64,000 nucleotides of DNA. Origin: Burkholderia pyrrocinia. Lineage in GTDB: Bacteria; Pseudomonadota; Gammaproteobacteria; Burkholderiales; Burkholderiaceae. The notes beneath the pieces are model-generated. The model was not told where the DNA came from and did not search any database. It was given only the letters and a program-made list of their open reading frames with translations. Position 1 is the stretch's first letter. Every line of letters starts with the position of its first letter. Positions 36,079 through 45,372 of the stretch are shown here, piece by piece. Both the position numbers and the translations under genes were made by a program. The DNA lies in NCBI RefSeq assembly GCF_022809715.1, contig NZ_CP094460.1, positions 2,940,084 to 3,004,083 of the forward strand, given 5' to 3'.

Positions 36079-36669
36079 ATGTGGAGTGAAATCAGCAACA
36101 TCGGCGATGCCGCGCTGACCTTGCCGATCGCGCTGACCTGCGCGGCGTGGCTGGCGCTGACCGACTGGCGCGTCGCCGTGCGCTGGGTCGTGCTGCTGGC
36201 CGCCGGCATGGGCCTTGTCGGCGCAACCAAGATCCTGTATGCCGGGTGCGGCATCGAGATTCCCCAATTCGATTTCCGCGTGATCAGCGGCCATACGATG
36301 CTGTCGACGTCGGTGTGGACGGTCGCGCTGTCGATGCTGTGGCAGGCGTTCCGGCCGGGCAAGGCGCCCGGCATCGCGGCCGGGCTGGCCGTCGGCGCGG
36401 TCACGGCCGTCGCGCGCGTGTTCGATCACTCGCACACGATTCCGGAAGTCGTCGTCGGCTGGATGCTCGGCGCGCTGGTCGCGCTGATGTTCCTGCGCGG
36501 CTACGACGGCGCGCGCCAGCGCGCGTTCTCGCCGCGCATCGCGGCCGTCTGCCTGCTGCTCGTGTCGGGCATCGCTTACGGGAACCGTGCGCCGTTCCAG
36601 CAGATGATCGATACGCATTCGCCGCAACTCTGCGCGTTCGTGCGCGCGCCGTCGGGCGACGGATTCTGA
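36079..36669 (+). CDS. PAP2-family membrane phosphatase
   Basis: A 196-residue membrane protein with five or so hydrophobic segments. The PAP2 motifs are SGHTMLST (second motif, with catalytic His) and ARVFDHSHTIPEVVVGWMLG (third motif, an R...H...E/D arrangement). The first KxxxxxxRP motif is weak or absent. Such proteins remove phosphate from lipid phosphates such as undecaprenyl pyrophosphate or phosphatidic acid; the substrate here is unknown. It starts 82 nt after mntH. Confidence 0.82.
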   Translation: MWSEISNIGDAALTLPIALTCAAWLALTDWRVAVRWVVLLAAGMGLVGATKILYAGCGIEIPQFDFRVISGHTMLSTSVWTVALSMLWQAFRPGKAPGIAAGLAVGAVTAVARVFDHSHTIPEVVVGWMLGALVALMFLRGYDGARQRAFSPRIAAVCLLLVSGIAYGNRAPFQQMIDTHSPQLCAFVRAPSGDGF

Positions 36670-37128
36670 CGGTTGCCGGTTGCGGCGGCCCGGTGTTTCG
36701 GTGTTCCGGTGCCGCCAGGTTGCCGCCGGCGATCGCCCGGCGGTTGCGCGATTCCTCTTCCCGATCGTTCGCTGTCTGTCGCGGCACGCCTCGTCCGTCA
36801 TTCCCAGAATCAACGAACCGGCCGGTCCACGGGATCGGCCGTGCCGCTTTGCGCATTGGCACCGGCGCACGAAAGTCATGAGCGGAGTCTATGACTGGGC
36901 ATAACGAATATTCATTTCATCGATTGGCGGCATTCGCGTACGCTGGCTGTCGTTCGACCGCGGCCGGCTGCCCGGCGCGCGTCGCGCTCGTCTCGATATA
37001 CTCGCGGAAACCGTGCGGCACCTTATGACGTCGACGCGCCGTCGACCGGCATGCGTCGGCCGCGACACGCACGGAAAACCCGTCGCGGCAGCGTTCCGCG
37101 ACGATGACTCACGACAGGAGCAGCTCAC
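36670..37128 (+). other. Intergenic region upstream of the short-chain dehydrogenase
   Basis: 459 bases with no gene that I can support. It should contain the promoter of the dehydrogenase/reductase pair, but no convincing -35/-10 pair is visible. A ribosome binding site (AGGAG, about 37117-37121) precedes the next gene. Confidence 0.3.
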
Positions 37129-37917
37129 ATGACAGTCGTTTCTTCGCGCCTCGCCGGCAAGTGCGCATACATTACGGGCGCCGCGGGCGGCCTCGGCCGC
37201 GCGATCGCGCGCCGGATGGTCGAGCAGGGCGCGCGCGTGTTCTTGACCGACATCGCCGAAGCGGCGGTGCTCGACGCGTTCGCGCAGGAACTCAACGCGG
37301 GCCACGCGACGCCGGTCGCGTTCGCCGCGACGCAGGACGTGCGCGACGAAGCGCGCTGGCAGGCGCTGCTCGCGCAGGCGAACGATGCGATGGGCGGGCT
37401 GTCGGTGCTCGTCAACAATGCGGGCGTCGGCTCGATCGGCTCGCCCGCGCAAATCGAGCTGGACGAATGGCGGCGCGTGATGGCGATCAACGTCGAGAGC
37501 ATCGTGCTCGGCTGCAAGCATGCGCTGTCGTACCTGGGCGCGAGCCATCCCGCATCGATCATCAACATCTCGTCGGTCGCCGCGTTCAAGGTCGAGCCGG
37601 ATTTCACCGCGTACAACGCGTCGAAGGCGGCGGTCGCGTCGCTGACGAAATCGGTCGCGATCGATTGCGCACGCCGCGAGCTCGACGTGCGCTGCAACTC
37701 GATTCACCCGGCGTTCATCCGCACGGGGATCGTCGAGCCGCTGTTCCAGACGCTCGGCGAACGCGACGCGACGCGCAAGCTCGCGCGCGGCATTCCGCTG
37801 CGCCGGCTCGGCGAGCCGGACGACGTCGCGCATGCGGCCGTGTATCTCGCATCCGACGAAAGCCGCTTCGTGACGGCCGCCGAACTCGTGATCGACGGCG
37901 GCATGTGCGCGGTCTGA
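37129..37917 (+). CDS. Short-chain dehydrogenase/reductase
   Basis: A 262-residue classical SDR. The cofactor motif TGxxxGxG is [12 protein letters not shown] is at LVNNAGVG. The catalytic residues are S (INISSVAAF), and Y-x3-K in TAYNASKAA. The C-terminal [34 protein letters not shown] is typical of the family. An Asp at the end of the second strand (LTDIAEA) favours NAD over NADP. The substrate is unknown. It heads a two-gene unit with the next reductase, 44 nt downstream. Confidence 0.88.
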   Translation: MTVVSSRLAGKCAYITGAAGGLGRAIARRMVEQGARVFLTDIAEAAVLDAFAQELNAGHATPVAFAATQDVRDEARWQALLAQANDAMGGLSVLVNNAGVGSIGSPAQIELDEWRRVMAINVESIVLGCKHALSYLGASHPASIINISSVAAFKVEPDFTAYNASKAAVASLTKSVAIDCARRELDVRCNSIHPAFIRTGIVEPLFQTLGERDATRKLARGIPLRRLGEPDDVAHAAVYLASDESRFVTAAELVIDGGMCAV

Positions 37918-37961
37918 CGCGCATCCCGCATCCCGCATAACAACCACCGGAGGAGAACATC

Positions 37962-38978
37962 GTGTCGACACCCGTGAACCGCCAACTGCTGCTGAAGACG
38001 CGCCCGGAAGGGCGGGTCGGCCGCGAACACTTCTCGCTCGTCGAGACGCCGGTGCCGGCGCTCGCGGACGGCGAGGTGCTCGTGCGCGTGCTGTACCTGT
38101 CGATGGACCCGACCAACCGCGTGTGGATGAGCGACGTGCCGCAGTACCTGCCGCCCGTCGCGATCGGCGAGGTGATGCGCGCGCTCGGTATCGGTCGCGT
38201 GGTCGCGTCGCGCCATGCCGGCTTCGCGGAAGGCGATCTCGTGCAGGGGCTCGTCGGCTGGCAGGACTACGCGGTCGTGCCGGCCGACCAGGCCGCGCAG
38301 CTCGTGAAGCTGCCCGCGCAGTCGGGCCTGCCGCTGCCGACGCTGCTCGGCGCGTGCGGAATGAGCGGGCTGACCGCGTATTACGGGCTGACCGACATCG
38401 CGCCGGTGCAGCCCGGCGAGACGCTCGTCGTGTCGGCGGCGGCCGGGTCGGTCGGCTCGATCGCCGGGCAGATCGGCAAGATCCACGGCGCGCGCGTGGT
38501 CGGCATCGCGGGCGGCGCGGACAAGTGCCGCTACCTGACCGAGACGCTCGGCTTCGACGCGGCCGTCGACTACAAGGCCGACGATTTCCGTCAGCAACTG
38601 AAGGCGGCGACGCCGGACGGCGTGCACGTGAACTTCGAGAATGTCGGCGGCGAGGTGATGCGCGCGGTGTTGTCGCGGATGGTGATCGGCGGGCGCGTCG
38701 CGCTGTGCGGCGTGATCTCGAACTACAACAGCGGACGCGCGGCCGACGACGTCGGCGTGCTGATCTCGAAGCGGCTGACGATGCGCGGCTTCCTGATCCT
38801 CGATTACCGCAAGAGCCGCGAAGCCGTGCAGACGCTCGCGGGCTGGCTGCGCGACGGTCGGCTCAAGGCCGAGGAAACTGTTGCCGACGGTCTCGAAAAC
38901 GCGCCCGACGTGCTGAATCGTCTGTTCGACGGCGACCATCGAGGCAAGCTTGTGCTGCGTGTCGATCCGAACGCATGA
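37962..38978 (+). CDS. Zinc-independent medium-chain NADP-dependent reductase (CurA/PTGR-like)
   Basis: A 338-residue double-bond reductase of the leukotriene B4 dehydrogenase/curcumin reductase family. The N-terminus reads LSMDPTNRVWMSD, and GMSGLTAYYGL and the nucleotide-binding VSAAAGSVGSIAGQIGK follow. LDYRKSREAVQTLAGWLRDGRLKAEETV is typical of the C-terminus. It reduces alpha,beta-unsaturated carbonyls. The start is GTG at 37962 behind GGAGGA. With the SDR it forms a unit that could process an unsaturated alcohol or ketone; this is inference. Confidence 0.88.
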   Translation: MSTPVNRQLLLKTRPEGRVGREHFSLVETPVPALADGEVLVRVLYLSMDPTNRVWMSDVPQYLPPVAIGEVMRALGIGRVVASRHAGFAEGDLVQGLVGWQDYAVVPADQAAQLVKLPAQSGLPLPTLLGACGMSGLTAYYGLTDIAPVQPGETLVVSAAAGSVGSIAGQIGKIHGARVVGIAGGADKCRYLTETLGFDAAVDYKADDFRQQLKAATPDGVHVNFENVGGEVMRAVLSRMVIGGRVALCGVISNYNSGRAADDVGVLISKRLTMRGFLILDYRKSREAVQTLAGWLRDGRLKAEETVADGLENAPDVLNRLFDGDHRGKLVLRVDPNA

Positions 38979-39124
38979 CCGGCTTGCGATGCACCGTGCG
39001 ATGCCGGTCGCGGGTTGCGGCGATGCATAGTCGAATGTGGTGAGTTCGATCGACCGGGTCTCAATTTAGGACTTGTCCCATATATTGTCCGGGCGTCTCT
39101 CCTTAAAGTGATTGCCAGCAAACA

Positions 39125-39158
39125 GGCGGCGTGACCGACGCGTCACGCCGCCTTTTTT
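39125..39158 (+). terminator. Strong intrinsic terminator 27 nt before a secreted-protein gene
   Basis: GGCGGCGTGAC (39125-39135) and GTCACGCCGCC (39142-39152) form a perfect 11-bp stem with a 6-nt loop, followed by TTTTTT (39153-39158). It may end the SDR/reductase transcript. Because it lies so close to the next start, it could also act as an attenuator. Confidence 0.85.
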
Positions 39159-39185
39159 CTGGTCACGCGGCAGAGGAGAGGGAAC

Positions 39186-39710
39186 ATGCGAAACAACGCG
39201 AAGCGGGCGGCATCGGCGGCGATGCGTAATCGAACGCCGCGAACGGTGCGGTGCGCCGGCGCCGTGCGGATGATGGCGATCGGACTCGGCGTCGTATTCG
39301 CGATGTCGAATGCGGCGGCGGCCGGGCAGGCCACGTCGGACGGCGTCGTGCGGTTCAGCGGTGCGCTCGTCGATCTCTACGATGTGACGTTCGACGCGCC
39401 GTCGGGCGCGGTTGTCGAAGGACGGGAAGCGGCGGGCGGCGGGGCCGCGGCGACGCTCCGGTTCGATGCGCATGGCCGGCGTTTGCCGGGTGCTCATGTG
39501 GCACTGGTCGGGCCCGACGGTGCGCCGTTCGCACTGGATGCCGATTCGGGCGTGCGCGCAACGTGGCGCGATGCGCGCGACGATCGAAGCGTGCCGCTGG
39601 TGTCGGGCCGCGTTCATCGTGTGGGCCCGTATGGCGGCGTGATGACCGTCGCGGCAGATGAAGCGACGGGCGCCGTGGCGCCCGTCGTGATCAGGATTCG
39701 CCATCCGTGA
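39186..39710 (+). CDS. Small secreted hypothetical protein
   Basis: A 174-residue protein with an N-terminal signal peptide (basic stretch, then MMAIGLGVVFAMSNAAAAG, cleavage near residue 46). The mature start GVVRFSGALVDLYDVTFDA resembles the first strands of type-1 fimbrial subunits, but the usual cysteine pair is missing. It ends with PVVIRIRHP. I would not assign a function. The ribosome binding site GAGGAGAGGG is strong. Its promoter must lie either in the terminator region just upstream or before it. Confidence 0.7.
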   Translation: MRNNAKRAASAAMRNRTPRTVRCAGAVRMMAIGLGVVFAMSNAAAAGQATSDGVVRFSGALVDLYDVTFDAPSGAVVEGREAAGGGAAATLRFDAHGRRLPGAHVALVGPDGAPFALDADSGVRATWRDARDDRSVPLVSGRVHRVGPYGGVMTVAADEATGAVAPVVIRIRHP

Positions 39711-39764
39711 CGGACGGCTTGTGCGTTCGGATCGGGCGATGGCGGCCGAGGGCCACGCGCCGCA

Positions 39765-40826
39765 TTATTCGCCCTGTTCGGCGCGCGCGTAGATGTCCCA
39801 GCTCGCCATGAACAGCGCGGCGACGAGCGGCCCGATCACGAAGCCGTTGATGCCGAACAGCGCCATCCCGCCGAGCGTCGAGATCAGCACGACCCAGTCG
39901 GGCATCTTCGTGTCCTTGCCGACGAGGATCGGGCGCAGCAGGTTGTCGACGAGGCCGATCACGCCGACGCAGAACGCGACGAGGATCACGCATTTCCAGA
40001 TCGCGCCGATCGCCAGGAAGTAGAGCGCGGCCGGTATCCACACGAGGCTCGCGCCGATCGCGGGCAGCAGCGACAGGAACGCCATCAGCGCGCCCCACAG
40101 CACGACGCCCTGGATGTCGAGGATCCAGAAGATCAGCCCGCCGAGCGCGCCCTGCACGAGCGCGACCGCGATGTTGCCTTTCACGGTCGCGCGCACGACC
40201 GTCGTGAACTTCGCGAGCAGCAGATTCTTGTGCTCCTCGTCGAGCGGCAGCGCGCGGCGCACGCGCCGGCCGATCTCGCCGCCGTCGCGCAGCAGGAAGA
40301 ACACCATGTACAGCATCACGCCGAAGCTGACGATGAACTGGAACGTGTTCTGGCCGATGCTGAACGCCTGGGTCGCGGCGAACTGGCTGATCTGCGCGGC
40401 GCCGTCGGTCAGCTTCTTCTGGATGCCGGGGATGTTGGTCAGCCCGTATTTGGCGAGCACGCGCTGGATCGAGGTCGGCAGCGCGTGGATGATGTCCTGG
40501 AAGTACTGCGAATAGTTCGGCTGCGCGGTCTTGATTTCCTGGTACACGTACGCGATTTCCTGCACGAGCGTCGCGGTGACGAACACGAGCGGCAGGATCA
40601 CGATCAGGACGATCAGCGTCATCGTCACGAGTGCGGCCAGGTTGCGCCGCTTGCCGAAGCGCGCCGCGAGCCAGCGCTGCACCGGCTGGAACAGGATCGC
40701 GAGAATGGCGCCCCAGAACACGGCCCCGGAGAACGGCGCGAGAATCCCGCACATGCCGACGGTGACCGCGAACAGCAGGAAATAGAAGAATTTTTGGTGG
40801 TCGTGTCCGCTATCCATGGGTGGCAT
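39765..40826 (-). CDS. AI-2E family transporter (PerM-like permease)
   Basis: A protein of about 353 residues in the AI-2 exporter family (TqsA/PerM/YdiK). Hydrophobic pairs lie at both ends: FFYFLLFAVTVGMCGILAPF, ALVTMTLIVLIVILPLVF, and later GALMAFLSLLPAIGASLVWIPAALYFL. The family motif DNLLRPILVGKDTKMPDWVVLISTLGGMALFGINGFVIGPLVAAL is complete. The real substrate is usually unknown; members include Na+/H+ antiporters. ATG 40826 or 40817 are both possible; each lacks a strong ribosome binding site. Confidence 0.9.
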   Translation of the reverse strand: MPPMDSGHDHQKFFYFLLFAVTVGMCGILAPFSGAVFWGAILAILFQPVQRWLAARFGKRRNLAALVTMTLIVLIVILPLVFVTATLVQEIAYVYQEIKTAQPNYSQYFQDIIHALPTSIQRVLAKYGLTNIPGIQKKLTDGAAQISQFAATQAFSIGQNTFQFIVSFGVMLYMVFFLLRDGGEIGRRVRRALPLDEEHKNLLLAKFTTVVRATVKGNIAVALVQGALGGLIFWILDIQGVVLWGALMAFLSLLPAIGASLVWIPAALYFLAIGAIWKCVILVAFCVGVIGLVDNLLRPILVGKDTKMPDWVVLISTLGGMALFGINGFVIGPLVAALFMASWDIYARAEQGE

Positions 40827-40984
40827 TCGCGCAGATTGATGCTTGGTTTGATTGAATCTCGTTGCCCCGGGCGCGATCGGCTCGCGAACGTCACGGGTTC
40901 GCTGCGGAACACGCAGCGGGGCGGCCCATCGGGAGTATGCCCGCAAAGGTGCCGCCATCATAACCGCTGCGCGCGACCCATGCG

Positions 40985-41010
40985 AAAACGCCGCGGCCGG
41001 GGCCGCGGCG
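40985..41010 (-). terminator. Rho-independent terminator of the SYLF lipoprotein gene
   Basis: On the minus strand a 10-bp stem CGCCGCGGCC/GGCCGCGGCG with a 2-nt gap between the arms (41010-40989) is followed by TTTT (40988-40985). It lies about 43 nt past the stop of the gene at 41053-41637. Confidence 0.75.
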
Positions 41011-41052
41011 CTGCCGGGAAGCGAACGCGGCGCAAGGCCGCGTGCGGTACCG

Positions 41053-41637
41053 TCAGATATTGAGCTTCGTGACCTTGGTGCCGTTCACCGACAGGTCGCC
41101 CATCAGGCCCGCGTTGGTCAGGACCAGCACCTGGACCGGCGCGGTGGCCGTGGTGGTGTCGACCGCGCCGTTCGCGCCGACCTTCACGACCGCGACCGAT
41201 GCGTCGGCGCCGGCGGCCCAGCCGTCCGACTTGCGGAACGAGTCGAGCGCATCCTGCGTCATGAACAGGAACACGATCGCCTTCGACTGTGCGCCGGCCT
41301 GCAGGCCGACCGACAGCGACGACGTGTTGTAGTAGCCGACGGTGCTGCCGCCGACGCGCAGCGCGCCGTTGCCGGACTGGCCACCGATGATGAGACCGGC
41401 CTGCAGCACGTTCGGGAACACGAGTACGCCGCGCGATTTCGCGACGAGTTCACGCGAGCCCGGCACCGTCGAATAGAGGCGCGACAGCGTCGCGTTCACG
41501 CTCGCGTCGATCGACTGGCGCTTCGACGCGCTGGCCGATGCGGTTTCGGGTTTGTCGGGCGTGGTCGTGCAGCCGGCGAGTGCAAGGCTGCCGAGCATCA
41601 CGGCGGCGGCGGCTTTCATGGCGAGGGACTTCTGCAT
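41053..41637 (-). CDS. SYLF-domain (YSC84-like) lipoprotein
   Basis: A 194-residue lipoprotein. The signal peptide ends with lipobox LAGC, C23 being the acylated residue. The mature part is a SYLF lipid-binding domain: AKSRGVLVFPNVLQAGLIIGGQSGNGALRV, then YYNTSSLSVGLQAGAQSKAIVFLFMTQDAL. In bacteria such proteins are periplasmic or outer-membrane lipoproteins of uncertain role, often stress-induced. GGAGA precedes the ATG. The DUF883 gene lies just upstream in the same direction (71 nt). Confidence 0.88.
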   Translation of the reverse strand: MQKSLAMKAAAAVMLGSLALAGCTTTPDKPETASASASKRQSIDASVNATLSRLYSTVPGSRELVAKSRGVLVFPNVLQAGLIIGGQSGNGALRVGGSTVGYYNTSSLSVGLQAGAQSKAIVFLFMTQDALDSFRKSDGWAAGADASVAVVKVGANGAVDTTTATAPVQVLVLTNAGLMGDLSVNGTKVTKLNI

Positions 41638-41708
41638 GGCGGTTCTCCTTCGTGTCTGATTGAGGACGGAGCGGGCAGCGGGGCGGCAGGTGGTGCGGGC
41701 AGCCCCGT

Positions 41709-42095
41709 TCAACGGCGGGCAAGGAGCAGGCCCGCAACGAACGCGAGGCCGGCGACGACGCCGGCGGTCTGCCACGGGTTGTCGTGCACGACCTGCGACA
41801 CGCGTTCGGCCGAATCGCGCAGCCGGGCGGCCGCGCTGCCCGACGCGTAGTCGAGCGCGCTGCGCGCTTCGTCGAGCCTCGACTGCACGCGCTTGCGCAG
41901 CGCGGCGATATCGCCGTCGCCGTCGTTTTTCAACAGGTCTTCCAGTTCGTCGACCAGCCCGCGCAGATCGTCGGTCACGTCGGCATGCAGATCACGGGCG
42001 GCGGAGCGCGTCGTGCGTCCCACGCGCCGGCCGGTGCGACGGATGTCGGCCAGGCCGCGGTCCAGTTTGTGTTCGATCGAGTCGGTGAGCGCCAT
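41709..42095 (-). CDS. DUF883 (YqjD/ElaB-like) membrane-anchored protein
   Basis: A 128-residue protein with a long charged helix (residues about 20-95: DDLRGLVDELEDLLKNDGDGDIAALRKRVQSRLDEAR). The C-terminal anchor follows after the conserved VHDNPWQTAGVVAGLAFVAGLLLARR. E. coli YqjD and ElaB bind ribosomes at the membrane in stationary phase. The ATG at 42095 follows GGAGG. It probably shares a transcript with the SYLF lipoprotein gene. Confidence 0.9.
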   Translation of the reverse strand: MALTDSIEHKLDRGLADIRRTGRRVGRTTRSAARDLHADVTDDLRGLVDELEDLLKNDGDGDIAALRKRVQSRLDEARSALDYASGSAAARLRDSAERVSQVVHDNPWQTAGVVAGLAFVAGLLLARR

Positions 42096-42380
42096 GGTGT
42101 TTATCCTCCTTCGATTCCAGGCCAATTTGAAGATAAGACGAATCCCAGCAATTGATGTGATTCACTTGCCCCAATTGAGTTTCGAGACAAATTTTCAATT
42201 CGTTGGCAGGATCGCCGCGAAGCCCCGTCGCGCGGGGCGGTGCGACGGTTGAAAAAATTTCGCAATCGGGCGAATCGGCGTATCGGACAGCGGTGCGAAA
42301 GTGAATGTCCGGTAAATATGGCGTCGCCAGGGGTGTCAGGTAAATAGTGCCGTTGCAGGCCTTGTGTTGAAGCAAATGCA

Positions 42381-44228
42381 CTAGTCGACGCGATTGGGTG
42401 GAGCATGGTTTGTTCCCGAGCCGCGCGGCGAGCCGCCGTCGTCAAGCGCGACATCGACGACGACGGGATCGTGGTCCGAAGAGCGGTATGCGTCGGGGGC
42501 GTAATAAGACGCCCGGTGCGCGTGCGTCTTGTAATCGGGCACGGCTTGCAGCGCAACCGGTTCGTCGGCGTTGATGTGCCATATGTGCACGGCCTTCACG
42601 CGTGCGGCGAGCGGCGACGTGGCCAGCGCGTGGTCGAGGTTGCCGGCTTCGCCGCGAAATACGTAGCTGTACGCAGCGTCGCCGACGAAGCGCGCAACCA
42701 GGTTCGCGTAGCCGCGCGCTTCGAGCGCGCGAATCGGATCTTCCTTCGCATAGCTGTTCAGGTCGCCGATCAGCAGCACACCGTCGGCCGCGGCGCCCGT
42801 CGGCGAAGCGGCGAGCCAGCCGGCGATGCGCGCGGCCGCCCGCGTGCGTGCCGCATTCCAGCAGCCCTGGCCGTCCGCCTGGTCGAGGTCGGCGCCGGTC
42901 GCGTTCGGGCAGTTCTTCGACTTCAGGTGATTGACCGCGACCGTGAACGCGCGCGTGCCGCCGATGCGCCGGAAGGTCTGCGCAAGCGGCGGGCGGTGCC
43001 GGCCGCCGAGCGCGACGGTCGCGGCGCGCCCGACCGGCTCGACCGTGCGGCTGTCGTACAGCAGCGCGACCGCGATCGCATCGCGGCCGAGCCGCGCGGC
43101 GCCGGGATCGACCGCGCGCCAGCCGTCGCCAAGTTGCGCAGCGAGACGCCGCACCGCGCTCGCGTCGCCGTGGCCGTTGTTCGCGATTTCCATCAGCCCG
43201 ATCACGTCGGCGCGCAGCGCACGCAACGCCGCGACGATCTTCGCTTCCTGCCGCGCGAAGACAGCGTGCGTTTTTGCGCCACGGTTGGCCGGCGCGTCGA
43301 ATCCGCCGCCATGACCGTCGCCGTTGAAATAGTTGAAAACGTTGAACGACGCGATGCGTACGTCGGCGTCCGCATGCCGGGCCGGCGCATCGGTACGCGG
43401 ATTCGCGGCGGCGTCGAACACCGGCGCCGCGCCGGCTGTCGGTTGCAGCCGCCACGTGCCGTAGCGCAGTTCGAGCACGCCTTCGACGCCGCGCACCGTG
43501 TAGCCTGCGCGCAGCGTATTGGCGGCGCTCAGCGCGGGCGGCGGATAGCGGACGGTTTCGGGATCGCGACGGCTCGAGCCGTCGTCGAGCACGATGCGGT
43601 TGCGCGCGTTGGCCGCCGAATGCGCGGCGGCTTCGTCCGGCGGCACGACGTGGGTCGGGATGCGCAGCCGGCCGTTGCTGAGAACGACGCTGCCGTAGCG
43701 GCCGAGTTCGTGCGTATCGCTGACCGTCAGCGTTTGCGGCAGGCGCACCCGCATGCCTTCGTGCGCGGCCAGCACGGCCGGCGCGGCGACCGGCAGCGTG
43801 AGCGTCGCCGGCGTGACCGTCTGCCCGCGTGCGCAGACGGCGATGCCGCCCGACAGCACGAACTGCGTGCGGCCGTATCGATCGTCGACCTGGCCCGTGA
43901 GATGCACGAGATCGCCGGGGCTCGCGCGTGCGTTCGGTGCATACACGAACAGGCCTTCCGGGACGCCCGGCCGATGCCGCCGTTGCGCGTCGGCCTGCTG
44001 GACGAAGAAGCCGCCGAAGCTATCGGCACCGCCGAACGCCGCGGTGACGACGGCTTCGATCGACGTCGTTTGCCCGGCCAGCGGTGACGGGCCGCCGGCG
44101 CTGCGGAGGTCGGCAATCGCCGAGGTCGCGCCGCCGCAGCCGGCGCTGACCGGCGGCGCGGCGGGGGCAGGCCGGACGGAGAGGGCGAGCGATAGCGCAA
44201 CGGCAAGCGGCGGAAGCAGGCGTGACAT
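42381..44228 (-). CDS. Secreted ExeM/NucH-type endonuclease/exonuclease/phosphatase
   Basis: A 615-residue exported nuclease. The signal peptide is LLPPLAVALSLALSVRPAPAAP. Residues about 30-270 form the OB-like N-terminal region of extracellular nucleases (LAGQTTSIEAVVTAAF, GGFFVQ). The catalytic domain follows: IASFNVFNYFN, DVIGLMEIANNG, FTVAVNHLKSKNCP, VLLIGDLNSYAKEDP, and the final RSSDHDPVVVDV. These give the Asn, Glu, His and Asp of the EEP fold. Such enzymes degrade extracellular DNA and may help biofilm remodelling or phosphate supply. The start at 44228 matches the signal peptide. Confidence 0.9.
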   Translation of the reverse strand: MSRLLPPLAVALSLALSVRPAPAAPPVSAGCGGATSAIADLRSAGGPSPLAGQTTSIEAVVTAAFGGADSFGGFFVQQADAQRRHRPGVPEGLFVYAPNARASPGDLVHLTGQVDDRYGRTQFVLSGGIAVCARGQTVTPATLTLPVAAPAVLAAHEGMRVRLPQTLTVSDTHELGRYGSVVLSNGRLRIPTHVVPPDEAAAHSAANARNRIVLDDGSSRRDPETVRYPPPALSAANTLRAGYTVRGVEGVLELRYGTWRLQPTAGAAPVFDAAANPRTDAPARHADADVRIASFNVFNYFNGDGHGGGFDAPANRGAKTHAVFARQEAKIVAALRALRADVIGLMEIANNGHGDASAVRRLAAQLGDGWRAVDPGAARLGRDAIAVALLYDSRTVEPVGRAATVALGGRHRPPLAQTFRRIGGTRAFTVAVNHLKSKNCPNATGADLDQADGQGCWNAARTRAAARIAGWLAASPTGAAADGVLLIGDLNSYAKEDPIRALEARGYANLVARFVGDAAYSYVFRGEAGNLDHALATSPLAARVKAVHIWHINADEPVALQAVPDYKTHAHRASYYAPDAYRSSDHDPVVVDVALDDGGSPRGSGTNHAPPNRVD

Positions 44229-44434
44229 GGGACGGTCCACTGGAAGAAAATCCGACAGTTCGGGAGCGCATCTTGACGGCAAAATGCCGGGAAGCGGCCG
44301 AATTGGCCGTCCGGCCAGTGCCGGATGGCCAACGATGCAGGCAGGCCTCGCCGCGGCTGTTACGCTTTCGCACGGGCGTCGCACGCCGATCGCGCAGCGA
44401 ACGCTGCCGCACCCCGTCCCTACAGGAGAAGTCC

Positions 44435-44788
44435 ATGTCTTACATGCTGTTGATTGTCGAACCGACCGACCAGCGCGCCGAACGCACGCTCGACGAAGGC
44501 CAGGCGCTTTACGCACGGATGGTCGATTTCGCCGAGACGCTGAAGGCGCGCGGCGTGCTGCGCGGCGTCGAGTCGCTGGAGCGTTCCGAGCGCGGCACGC
44601 GCGTGCAGGTGCGCGACGGCGAGACGCGCCTGCTCGACGGCCCGTTCGCGGAGGCGAAGGAGATGGTCGGCGGCTTCTTCCTCGTCGACGTCGACACGCG
44701 CGAGGAAGCGATCGAGATCGCACGTCAGTGCCCGGCCGCGCAATGGTGCACGGTCGAGGTACGCGCGGTCGGCCCGTGCTTCCTGTGA
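44435..44788 (+). CDS. YciI/DGPF-domain protein, first copy
   Basis: A 117-residue YCII-related protein with the family's DGPF motif (LLDGPFAEAKEMVGGFFLVDVD). The N-terminus MSYMLLIVEPTDQRAE is typical. These small proteins pair with ECF42 sigma factors and their biochemical role is not established. AGGAG precedes the ATG. It is the first of four genes (YciI, YciI, VOC, sigma) read in one direction, and is divergent from the nuclease gene. Confidence 0.88.
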   Translation: MSYMLLIVEPTDQRAERTLDEGQALYARMVDFAETLKARGVLRGVESLERSERGTRVQVRDGETRLLDGPFAEAKEMVGGFFLVDVDTREEAIEIARQCPAAQWCTVEVRAVGPCFL

Positions 44789-44828
44789 AGGCGGCGACTC
44801 GGTATTTACCCTGATTTGTCGTGGCGCG

Positions 44829-44855
44829 TGTCGATCCGGCCGTGTTCCGCCCGTC
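44829..44855 (+). promoter_or_regulatory. ECF42-type promoter upstream of the second DGPF gene
   Basis: TGTCGA (44829-44834) and CGTC (44852-44855) are separated by 17 nt. This matches the reported ECF42 target signature, TGTCGA at -35 and CG[A/T]C at -10. It lies about 60 nt before the second DGPF gene, in the operon that encodes the sigma factor itself, so autoregulation is likely. Confidence 0.65.
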
Positions 44856-44913
44856 GTCCGGATAAGGCGCCGATGAACGGGCGTCTCCTTTCACCGACGA
44901 CAAGGAGTGAACG

Positions 44914-45336
44914 ATGCGATTCATGATCATGATCCGGGCGAACGCCGTCAGCGAATCCGACGCGTTGCCGGACAACCGGCTGGTCGAGGCGATGACCGTG
45001 TATCACGAGGAACTGGCCAATGCCGGCGTGCTGCTCGACGCGAACGGCCTGCGGCCGAGCGCGCGCGGCTGGCGCGTGCGCTACACGGGCGGCAAGGGCA
45101 CGGTGGTCGATGGCCCGTTCGCGGAAACGAAGGAACTGATCGCCGGCTATACGCTGATCCAGGTGCGTTCGCGTGACGAGGCGCTCGAATGGACGCGCCG
45201 GTTCCCCGCGCCGTTCGGCGCCGAGATGGATTGCGAGATCGAGGTGCGGCCGCTGTTCGAGCTCGACGACCTCACGCCGAGCGACGCGGTCGAGCGGTTC
45301 CGCGAACTCCACGTCGGCCGCGGCAACGCCGCCTGA
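44914..45336 (+). CDS. YciI/DGPF-domain protein, second copy
   Basis: A 140-residue YCII-related protein with the motif VVDGPFAETKELIAGYTLIQV. The C-terminal helix (DAVERFRELHVGRG) is an extension absent from the first copy. An ECF42-type promoter lies about 60 nt upstream, and the ATG follows AAGGAG. It is the member of the operon most directly placed under the sigma factor's control. Confidence 0.9.
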   Translation: MRFMIMIRANAVSESDALPDNRLVEAMTVYHEELANAGVLLDANGLRPSARGWRVRYTGGKGTVVDGPFAETKELIAGYTLIQVRSRDEALEWTRRFPAPFGAEMDCEIEVRPLFELDDLTPSDAVERFRELHVGRGNAA

Positions 45337-45372
45337 ATCCCACCGAATCCAATATCACCAGGAGCACCCGTC

